From positions 91,709 through 155,708 of the forward strand of contig NZ_LZZW01000014.1 of assembly GCF_014170375.1 (NCBI RefSeq): a stretch of DNA of 64,000 bases. The letters are read 5' to 3'. Below the pieces are notes generated by a model. The model searched no databases and was not told where the DNA came from. It worked only from the letters and a program-made list of their open reading frames with translations. How positions within the stretch are numbered: position 1 is the first letter of the stretch; every line of letters starts with the position of its first letter. Both the position numbers and the translations under genes were made by a program. This DNA comes from Variovorax sp. UMC13. GTDB taxonomy: Bacteria; Pseudomonadota; Gammaproteobacteria; Burkholderiales; Burkholderiaceae_C. Below are positions 58,250-64,000 of the stretch, piece by piece.

Positions 58250-58267
58250 TTATGATGACTGTCATAG
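58250..58267. promoter_or_regulatory. Operator-like palindrome 2 (lipoprotein/TetR intergenic)
   Basis: TTATGA-TGACTG-TCATAG: TATGA/TCATA arms around 6 bases, same layout as palindrome 1 and starting 25 bases after it, between that site and the TetR gene. Confidence 0.65.
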
Positions 58268-58304
58268 TGGCGCAGAATCGGAGGCGAAAGGTGGCGAGCA
58301 AGTC

Positions 58305-58880
58305 ATGGCGAAGGAAGTTCGGGATCGCATGGTCGACGGCGCGATGGTGCTGCTGGGAAGGCGCGGCCTGCACGCGACCTCGTTCTCCGAAGTGCTGGCC
58401 GCGACCGGCGCGCCGCGCGGCTCGCTCTACCACCACTTCCCGGCCGGCAAGGACCAGCTGATGGCCGCGGCGGTCGACCGGGCCGGCGCCGTACTGGTCG
58501 ATGCGCTCGAGCGCTGCGCGGGCGCGCGGGCCGATGCGGTGGTGGCGCAGTTCCTGGCCATCTGGCGCGCCGTGTTGACGCGCTCGGCCTGCGAGGCCGG
58601 CTGCGCCGTGCTGGCCGTGACGGTCGCCACCGATTCGGCCGAGCTGCTGTCGCATGCGACGGCGGTGTTCCGGGCCTGGCGCGAGCGGCTGGCCGACCTG
58701 CTCGAGCAGGGCGGGCTCGGGGCCGCGCAGGCGCGCAGCTTCGCCATGATGCTGATCGCCTCCGCCGAAGGCGCGGTGGTGCTGAGCCGGGCCGACCATG
58801 GCATCGAGCCCTTCGAGGCCGTGGCACAGCAACTGCTCGAGCAGGTGGGGCGCATGCTGCCGCCCGAAGCCGCGGCCTGA
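58305..58880 (+). CDS. TetR/AcrR-family transcriptional repressor (LmrA/YxaF-like)
   Basis: 191 residues. N-terminal helix-turn-helix (about 5-50; TSFSEVLAATGAPRGSLYHHFPAGKDQL contains the recognition helix GAPRGSLYHHF) and a C-terminal ligand-binding domain with CEAGCAVLAVTVATDSAEL and MLIASAEGAVVLSRAD, as in the LmrA/YxaF subgroup. It probably binds the two palindromes upstream and represses itself and the divergent lipoprotein gene. The inducer is unknown. The start is at ATG 58305; upstream in-frame codons lack a ribosome-binding site. Confidence 0.88.
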   Translation: MAKEVRDRMVDGAMVLLGRRGLHATSFSEVLAATGAPRGSLYHHFPAGKDQLMAAAVDRAGAVLVDALERCAGARADAVVAQFLAIWRAVLTRSACEAGCAVLAVTVATDSAELLSHATAVFRAWRERLADLLEQGGLGAAQARSFAMMLIASAEGAVVLSRADHGIEPFEAVAQQLLEQVGRMLPPEAAA

Positions 58881-58897
58881 GCACGGCCGCCCAGGCC

Positions 58898-59215
58898 ATG
58901 GACAGCTTCACCCTCATGATGCTCGGGCCCATCGCGGCCTCGGTGGCGGCCTTCGCCTGGCTGGGCTTCAGCGGCTCGCGCCGTGCGCTGGTCGCCGCGC
59001 TGCTGCTGGCGTTGACTACCTTGCTGTTCCGGGGCTGGATCGCCTGGAACCTGCGCGATGGCCTGTTTGACTTCTTCACGCCGGCCTCCACCGGCGCGCT
59101 GGCCTGGCACAAGTTCTGGGCCCATTACTGGCCCGAGCCGCTGGCCGGGTGCGCCTTCACCCTGGCAGCCCTGGGGCTGTTCCGCTGGCGCAGGCGGCGC
59201 AGCGGCACCGGCTGA
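58898..59215 (+). CDS. Small membrane protein, unknown function
   Basis: 105 residues with hydrophobic helices at about 5-23, 28-47 and 76-95 and a basic C-terminus (RWRRRRSG). Segments AFAWLGFSGSRRALVAALL and WIAWNLRDGLFDFF have no family I can name. It starts 17 bases after the TetR gene on the same strand, so it is likely in the regulator's operon and could take part in whatever the regulator controls. The gene before it and IDH after it leave it well defined. Confidence 0.65.
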   Translation: MDSFTLMMLGPIAASVAAFAWLGFSGSRRALVAALLLALTTLLFRGWIAWNLRDGLFDFFTPASTGALAWHKFWAHYWPEPLAGCAFTLAALGLFRWRRRRSGTG

Positions 59216-59291
59216 GCCGCGCCGCTATGCTTCAGGCCCAGGCCGTGCCCGCGGCGCCCCGATTCGACGACGAGAGAAGAGAGAACTGCCG

Positions 59292-60329
59292 ATGACTGCT
59301 TCCATCCCTGCCACCCTGATCGCCGGCGACGGCATCGGTCCCGAGATCGTCGACGCCACGCTGGCCGCCTTCGACGCGCTCAAGGCCCCCTTCGCATGGG
59401 ACCGCCAGGTCGCCGGCCTGGGCGGCGTGCAGCAGTCGGGCGACCCGCTGCCGGCCGCCACGCTCGACAGCATCCGGCGCACGCGCCTGGCGCTCAAGGG
59501 CCCGCTGGAAACGCCCTCGGGCGGCGGCTACCGCTCGTCGAACGTGCGGCTGCGGGAGGAATTCCAGCTCTACGCCAACCTGCGCCCCGCGCTCACCGTG
59601 ATCCCCGGCGGGCGCTTCGACAAGATCGACCTGGTGGTGGTGCGCGAGAACCTCGAGGGCCTCTACATCGGCCACGAGCACTACGTGCGCATCGACGACG
59701 ACCCGCATGCGGTGGGCATGGCGACCGGCATCAACACCCGCCAGGGCTGCCACCGCCTGCTTGAGTACGCCTTCGACACCGCCATCGCCACCGGCCGCAA
59801 GAAGGTCACGCTGGTGCACAAGGCCAACATCATGAAGGTGCTGACCGGCCTGTTCCTCGAGACCGGCTTGCGCCTGTACGAGGAGCCGCGCTACAAGGGC
59901 AAGTTCGAGCTCGAGACCATCATCGTCGACGCCTGCGCGATGAAGCTGGTGCTCAACCCCTGGCAGTTCGACATGCTGGTCACGACCAACCTGTTCGGCG
60001 ACATCCTGTCGGACCTGGTGGCCGGCCTGGTCGGCGGCCTGGGCATGGCGCCCGGCGCCAACATCGGCACCGACGCGGCGATCTTCGAGGCGGTGCACGG
60101 CTCGGCGCCCGACATCGCCGGCAAGGGCATCGCCAACCCGACCGCCCTGCTGCTGGCCGGCGCGCTGATGCTCGACCACTGCAAGCTCAACGCCGAGGCC
60201 ACGCGGCTGCGCCGGGCCATCGACGAGACGCTCAACATCGACAAGGTGCGCACCGGCGACCTGGGCGGCACGGCCAACACCGCGGCCTTCACCAAGGCGC
60301 TGGTGGCGCGCATCCAGGGTGGTGCCTGA
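59292..60329 (+). CDS. Isocitrate/isopropylmalate dehydrogenase family protein (NAD-type isocitrate dehydrogenase)
   Basis: 345 residues of the beta-decarboxylating dehydrogenase family. N-terminal IAGDGIGPEIVDATL (about 10-24), substrate-phosphate/serine region LETPSGGGYRSSNVRLREEF, active-site Tyr in ENLEGLYIGHEHY, KANIMK and the Asp pair in TTNLFGDILSDL, then HGSAPDIAGKGIANPTA. The short length and the SSNVRLR segment fit the NAD-dependent IDH group, not the 416-residue NADP IDH of E. coli. LeuB is less likely since no leu genes are nearby. It is followed by yceH after 1 base. Confidence 0.87.
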   Translation: MTASIPATLIAGDGIGPEIVDATLAAFDALKAPFAWDRQVAGLGGVQQSGDPLPAATLDSIRRTRLALKGPLETPSGGGYRSSNVRLREEFQLYANLRPALTVIPGGRFDKIDLVVVRENLEGLYIGHEHYVRIDDDPHAVGMATGINTRQGCHRLLEYAFDTAIATGRKKVTLVHKANIMKVLTGLFLETGLRLYEEPRYKGKFELETIIVDACAMKLVLNPWQFDMLVTTNLFGDILSDLVAGLVGGLGMAPGANIGTDAAIFEAVHGSAPDIAGKGIANPTALLLAGALMLDHCKLNAEATRLRRAIDETLNIDKVRTGDLGGTANTAAFTKALVARIQGGA

Positions 60330-60330
60330 G

Positions 60331-61041
60331 ATGTCGGAGCCCGTGGCGCCCACGGCCCGGCCGGTGCCGATCCTCTCGCTGCTCGAGACCCGCGTGCTCG
60401 GCGTGCTGGTCGAGAAGCAGCGCACCGTGCCCGACAGCTACCCGCTGACACTCAACGCGCTGCTGTCCGGCTGCAACCAGAAGACCAGCCGCAACCCGGT
60501 GCTCGAGGTCAGCGACGCCGAGGCGCAGGCCGCCATCGACAGCCTCAAGGGCTACAGCCTGGTCGACGAGAGCAGCGGCGGCCGCGCCTCGCGCTATGCG
60601 CACAACATGGACCGGGTGCTGCGCATTCCCTCGCAGTCGTCGATCCTGCTGACCGTGCTGATGCTGCGCGGCCCGCAGACCGCGGGCGAACTGCGCATCG
60701 CCTGCGAGCGCATGCACAACTTCGCCGACATCTCGGCCGTCGAGGGCTTCCTCGACGAGCTGGCCGAGCGCCCGGCCGGCGCGCTGGTGATGAAGCTGCC
60801 GCGCCTGCCCGGCGCGCGCGAGGGCCGCTGGGCGCATCTGCTGAGCGGCGAACCGGCCCCCGAGGCCTTTGCCGCGGCCGCCACGTACGGCGGGCAGGGT
60901 GCGGGCAGCGACGTGTCGCTGGGCGAGGTCGCGGCCCTCAAGGCCAACGTGGCGCGGCTCGAGGCCGAGCTGACCGACCTGAAGGCGCTGGTGGGGCGGA
61001 TCGCGTCGGAACTGGGGATTCAGGCGGACAGCGCTGCCTGA
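60331..61041 (+). CDS. YceH family protein (DUF480)
   Basis: 236 residues with two winged-helix repeats. Typical segments: LLETRVLGVLVEKQRTVPD (about 16-34), YPLTLNALLSGCNQKTSRNP and LMLRGPQTAGELRIACERM. YceH-like proteins are widespread and of unknown function; the fold suggests DNA or protein binding. A C-terminal helix (about 195-230) is heptad-like. The ATG at 60331 begins 1 base after the IDH stop, so the two are co-translated. Confidence 0.9.
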   Translation: MSEPVAPTARPVPILSLLETRVLGVLVEKQRTVPDSYPLTLNALLSGCNQKTSRNPVLEVSDAEAQAAIDSLKGYSLVDESSGGRASRYAHNMDRVLRIPSQSSILLTVLMLRGPQTAGELRIACERMHNFADISAVEGFLDELAERPAGALVMKLPRLPGAREGRWAHLLSGEPAPEAFAAAATYGGQGAGSDVSLGEVAALKANVARLEAELTDLKALVGRIASELGIQADSAA

Positions 61042-61057
61042 TCTGCGTGCCTTGCGT

Positions 61058-61927
61058 TCAGGGCGTGCGCAACAAGGTCGACGCTTGCGCGAGGGATGGC
61101 GCGAGCCGGTCGCGCAGGGTCGTGACCACCTGGCCCAGAGGCCGCAGCGCCATGCCGTTCTTCCGGAGGAAGGCATGCCACAGCGCCTGGCGTGAGGGAT
61201 CGCTGGCGAACTCGTCGCTCAGCCCCAGCGGCGGAGAGCCTGGCACGGCCATGCCACGTCGAATGAACGTCGCGGCAATGGCGCGGGCCAGCGTGTCGGC
61301 ATCCAGCGCTTCGCGTTCCAGGAGGACCGACAGGTCCAGGTAGTCCTTGAGCCGGCTGTTGGTCATGCCGAGCACGGTGATCGCGTGCAGCTTTTCCGAT
61401 ATGACGGTGTAGACCGGGTAAGCGCGCAAGCGCGGCGCGGGCAGGTCGGGGATCAGCACGGGGTAGGTCGCATCGGTGGGCTCGGGCGTGACGGCGTCAC
61501 CGAAGCCGATGTCGATCTGTGTCTTGCAACGTGCCTTTGCCACATCTGCGTCCATCAAGACCCGGGCTCCGGCATACCCCGCATCCTTGCGGATGTCCTC
61601 GACCTTGACCGAGGCCGGATCGAAGCGGATGCCGTCCTCCACGGCCACGCTCGCAATGTCGCGGAAGGCCTGGGCGACAGACACCAGGTCGCTGGGGCCA
61701 AAGCCGAGCAGATCGGCGTCGCGCGTCGCGCGGTGGGGCATGTCGTACCAGAGCGTGAACAGCAGCGCGCCCTTGAGCACGAAGCGATCGGCATGCGCCG
61801 ACTGGCTCAGGCGGTACAGCATTCGCTCGAGAGCAAAGCGCACCAGCACCTGGTTGAAGTCCACGCCCTGGGCCTTGGCCAGATTCAGCAGGCGCGCCCG
61901 GAGGGATGCTGCAAGGTCCTTGCTCAT
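61058..61927 (-). CDS. AbiEii/AbiGii-family nucleotidyltransferase toxin
   Basis: 289 residues. The type IV toxin AbiEii: nucleotidyltransferase motif with Lys52 (FVLKGALLF), Arg66/Asp70/Asp72 (RATRDADLLG) and the C-terminal SEKLHA and RLKDYLDLSVLLER motifs. AbiEii toxins are nucleotidyltransferases that modify tRNA and give bacteriostasis, used in phage abortive infection. The start overlaps the AbiEi stop (ATGA). It converges on yceH with 16 bases between. Confidence 0.9.
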   Translation of the reverse strand: MSKDLAASLRARLLNLAKAQGVDFNQVLVRFALERMLYRLSQSAHADRFVLKGALLFTLWYDMPHRATRDADLLGFGPSDLVSVAQAFRDIASVAVEDGIRFDPASVKVEDIRKDAGYAGARVLMDADVAKARCKTQIDIGFGDAVTPEPTDATYPVLIPDLPAPRLRAYPVYTVISEKLHAITVLGMTNSRLKDYLDLSVLLEREALDADTLARAIAATFIRRGMAVPGSPPLGLSDEFASDPSRQALWHAFLRKNGMALRPLGQVVTTLRDRLAPSLAQASTLLRTP

Positions 61928-62529
61928 TCGATCGCCTCCAGATAGGGCCGCATCACGTTGGTCACGCGGCAGATCTTGGCGTAGTGCCACAGCTCGTCCG
62001 TCGATGCTCTGCGTTGGGCGCGCACGTCCCGCAGTGCTTCCAGCGCCACGTCCAGTCCGATCTTGTTGCGGTGCTTGAAGCAATCGACCACGGTGCGGGC
62101 GGCGCCGTAGACACGCAGCGGAACTTGATTGCGTTCGACCACCTCGATGCCCGCCGCGTAGGCCGCGTCGGAAACCTGAATCATCTTGAGTGGGGGGTAG
62201 TCGATCCGCGGCACATGGCTGCCGCGCGGCATGGCGATCCAGACCTGACGCGGCAGCTGTGTCGTCAGCGCATGGAATTGCAGTGCGGTGAGCAGGCAGA
62301 ACACGGCCTGGGGAACCCGGGTGGCGATGGTCGTCAGGCTCTCGTGTTCCAGGCCGTCACGCTCGGGCAGACGGTAAAGGCCGCGGCCGACTTTCTCCAC
62401 CAGGCTGGCAGCGCTCAGGCGCGTCAGCACCATGCGAGGCACCTCGATGGCATCGAGATCGCTGGGGCGCAGCATCCCCTTCTGGGCAAGCAGGTCGAGG
62501 ACCTGCCGGGCGTGGGTGTCCGGTCTCAT
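61924..62529 (-). CDS. AbiEi-family antitoxin / transcriptional repressor
   Basis: 201 residues. N-terminal winged helix (about 8-65; RQVLDLLAQKGMLRPSDLD, then VGRGLYRLP) and C-terminal antitoxin domain (about 70-201; FCLLTALQFHALTTQLP, VYGAARTVVDCFKHRNKIG, ALRDVRAQRRA), the usual AbiEi layout. It neutralises AbiEii and represses its own promoter by binding inverted repeats. The start at 62529 follows no obvious Shine-Dalgarno. A 20-base-arm inverted repeat lies 13-62 bases upstream, as expected for autoregulation. Confidence 0.88.
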   Translation of the reverse strand: MRPDTHARQVLDLLAQKGMLRPSDLDAIEVPRMVLTRLSAASLVEKVGRGLYRLPERDGLEHESLTTIATRVPQAVFCLLTALQFHALTTQLPRQVWIAMPRGSHVPRIDYPPLKMIQVSDAAYAAGIEVVERNQVPLRVYGAARTVVDCFKHRNKIGLDVALEALRDVRAQRRASTDELWHYAKICRVTNVMRPYLEAIE

Positions 62530-62541
62530 GGTGCGAGTAGT

Positions 62542-62591
62542 ATGTTCCTTTTTTTCGTCAAATATATTTACTTGACGAAAAAATGGAACAT
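62542..62591. promoter_or_regulatory. AT-rich inverted repeat upstream of abiEi (probable AbiEi operator)
   Basis: Left arm 62542-62561 (ATGTTCC, T-run, CGTCAA) and right arm 62572-62591 (TTGACG, A-run, T, GGAACAT) are complementary over 20 bases with one mismatch, around a 10-base A+T-rich spacer. TTGACG hexamers on both strands could be -35 elements. The region is far more A+T-rich than its surroundings. Confidence 0.75.
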
Positions 62592-63854
62592 CTAAGGGGC
62601 ACTGCGCAAGGCTTCTGCGGACCTGGCGCTCCGGCCCCCCGCCCAGCCGAAGAACCCACAGATCGCCTCCCGCTGCCGCATCGCATCGGCCCGCCCCAGC
62701 GCCATCAGCTCGCGCGTGAAGCCGGGCTCGAACAGCAGGTAACTCGCGAGCGCCGCGCTCTGGGCCGGCGCGCCGCCTTCGCCCGGATTCGTGCCGCTGG
62801 CCAGCAGGCGGCGCACCGCGCGCGGCAGGGTCTCGGTGTGGCGCGCGGCGATGGCGTCGATGCGTTCCGAGGGTGCGATCAGCAGCAGTTCGATCGGCCG
62901 CAGCCGGGTGCGCGCGCGGGCCTCGGGCGGGATCAGCGCCAGCGTGTCGTTGATGCGCAGCGCCCGCTCGACGTCCACGGCCAGCGCGTCGAGGAAGATG
63001 CTCGACATGGCATGGCCCGCGATCTGCGCCAGCGTCGGTTCGCCGCTGAAGGTGGTGGGCGCGCCCGCGTCGAAGGGTTCGTGCATGCGGCCCGCGCCGA
63101 TCGCGAGGATGCGCTCGGCGCCCAGGTGGATGGCCGCGGCCGTGGGCGCCGTCTGGCGCATCGAGCCGTCGCCGAAGTACTCGGTGTGGCCGCGCATCGG
63201 CAGTCCGGCCGCGGGGAACACGAAGGGAATCGCGGAGGAGGCCAGCAGGTGCGCATGCGTGATGCGGTCGGCCACCGCGACGCGCTGCGAGCGTGTCCAG
63301 GGCTGCATCGGCCGCCGCGATTCGAAGAAGGTCACGTGCTCGCCCGAGCTGTAGCTCGAGGCCGTGACCGCCAGCGCATCGAGGTGGCCGTCGCGCATCA
63401 GCCCGGGCAGCCGCTCGAAATGCACCAGCTGCTGGAGCAGTTCGCCCAGCGGCGCGTTGTCCAGCAGCGAGCGCGGCTTGAGCCGCAGCCAGCGGGCCAG
63501 CAGCTGGCCGATGCCCAGGATCAGCCGCCAGCGCGCCGCCGCGTCGAGCATGGCGTAGGTGTCGGTGCGGTAGACGTCGTGCGCATGGAGCGCGCCCCAG
63601 ACCTCGACCATGTGGGCGACGGCGCCGTCGAAATCGTCGGCCCGGCAGGCCAGAGCCGCGGCGTTGATGGCGCCGGCCGAGGTGCCGGTGATGATCGGGA
63701 ACGGATTGCCCGCCGCGCCGGCCCCGGCCTCGCGGCGCAGGGCGGCGATCGCTTCGAGCACGCCCACCTGGTAGGCCGCGCGGGCGCCGCCGCCGGTGAG
63801 CAGCAGGCCGGTGACGGCCGGGGCCGGCGCGGCGGGCAATCCGTTCCCGATCAT
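62592..63854 (-). CDS. Patatin-like phospholipase (N-terminal end uncertain)
   Basis: Serine esterase of the patatin family, acting on acyl lipids. The oxyanion loop TGGGARAAYQVGV, the nucleophile GTSAG, the catalytic Asp in FGDGSM and a C-terminal helical region ending LFEPGFTRELMALGR are present; RssA-like length of about 410. Everything up to 63815 looks genuine. From 63816 outwards the sequence is an inverted copy of the gene's own interior, so the true N-terminus is not in the window; I give the first in-frame ATG after it (63854). It ends just before the abiEi operator. Confidence 0.8.
   Translation of the reverse strand: MIGNGLPAAPAPAVTGLLLTGGGARAAYQVGVLEAIAALRREAGAGAAGNPFPIITGTSAGAINAAALACRADDFDGAVAHMVEVWGALHAHDVYRTDTYAMLDAAARWRLILGIGQLLARWLRLKPRSLLDNAPLGELLQQLVHFERLPGLMRDGHLDALAVTASSYSSGEHVTFFESRRPMQPWTRSQRVAVADRITHAHLLASSAIPFVFPAAGLPMRGHTEYFGDGSMRQTAPTAAAIHLGAERILAIGAGRMHEPFDAGAPTTFSGEPTLAQIAGHAMSSIFLDALAVDVERALRINDTLALIPPEARARTRLRPIELLLIAPSERIDAIAARHTETLPRAVRRLLASGTNPGEGGAPAQSAALASYLLFEPGFTRELMALGRADAMRQREAICGFFGWAGGRSARSAEALRSAP
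63545..63729 (-). repeat. Left arm of a perfect inverted repeat inside the patatin gene
   Basis: 185 bases encoding the patatin segment from the residues just before NPFPIITGTSAG to YAML. I compared them base by base with the reverse complement of the window's last 185 bases and found no mismatch. The true extent to the left cannot be known because the other arm stops at the window edge. Confidence 0.95.
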
Positions 63855-64000
63855 CACCGGCACCTCGGCCGGCGCCATCAACGCCGCGGCTCTGGCCTGC
63901 CGGGCCGACGATTTCGACGGCGCCGTCGCCCACATGGTCGAGGTCTGGGGCGCGCTCCATGCGCACGACGTCTACCGCACCGACACCTACGCCATGCTCG
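63816..64000 (+). repeat. Right arm of the inverted repeat (inverted partial patatin copy)
   Basis: Exact reverse complement of 63545-63729. On the plus strand it reads the patatin segment with the GTSAG nucleophile motif but without the upstream oxyanion loop, so it cannot be a complete second gene in this form. The boundary with genuine sequence is at 63815/63816, with a GGCC match at the junction. Confidence 0.95.

Noticed and set aside
63816..64000. A second, plus-strand patatin gene
   Set aside because: The segment is an exact inverted copy that lacks the start and the oxyanion loop of the family; it is treated as a repeat arm.

Overview
The window is one continuous stretch of a GC-rich bacterial chromosome, densely coded on both strands. 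Gene content points to a betaproteobacterium of the Burkholderiales, most likely Comamonadaceae and Variovorax/Acidovorax-like. The indicators are a ubiquinone locus with a DUF3683 FAD/Fe-S oxidoreductase, a DUF3460 protein beside scpA, a fused pabB/pabC, the YqjD/YqjE/YqjK-type membrane trio and the protein sequences of hemA, aspS and metG. The genus is inferred from family knowledge, not from a marker gene. I saw no rRNA, tRNA, CRISPR array, transposase or prophage.

Layout: 0-4.3 kb holds the 5' part of hemA, a small membrane protein, and a TrpX-like ABC uptake operon (binding protein, permease, ATPase) with a GNAT gene attached. At 4.4-12 kb lie a large DUF3772/MscS channel and the ugpB-A-E-C-Q glycerol-3-phosphate operon. 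serA (12.3 kb) leads into a ubiquinone-related block (13.6-22.4 kb): DUF3683 oxidoreductase, HIT, DUF971, ubiE, Tim44-like, ubiJ, ubiB. A solute symporter, an FmdB zinc ribbon, DUF502 and aspS follow, converging on mqo. At 29-31.5 kb nudB, an EEP hydrolase, folE and a BLUF photoreceptor form a pterin/folate-linked group.

At 33.3-38.2 kb there is an envelope/stress block: CsbD, a BON lipoprotein, YqjD-, YqjE- and YqjK-like proteins, a CHASE3 histidine kinase divergent from a NarL-type regulator, and a receiver-only protein. AsmA, moeB, a CtpA-type protease and gpmA follow. The next run is rhodanese, grxC, secB and gpsA. Then come nadC-nadA-pabBC converging on panC, panB and nadB, so all three de novo quinolinate/NAD genes lie within about 7 kb. 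The right part holds scpA, a BamE-like lipoprotein, metG, a lipoprotein/TetR divergent pair with two palindromic operator-like sites, an isocitrate/isopropylmalate dehydrogenase family gene, yceH, an AbiE toxin-antitoxin pair and a patatin-like phospholipase.

The oddest structural signal is at the right edge. The last 185 bases are an exact inverted copy of an internal piece of the patatin gene, separated from it by 86 bases. This is either a recent inverted partial duplication or, more likely, a fold-back artefact or contig end. Other signals worth attention are the AT-rich palindrome in front of abiEi, the twin 18-bp palindromes beside the TetR gene, a terminator-like hairpin in the secB leader, a short element with inverted ends next to metG, and the folE-BLUF and nudB-EEP-folE pairings.
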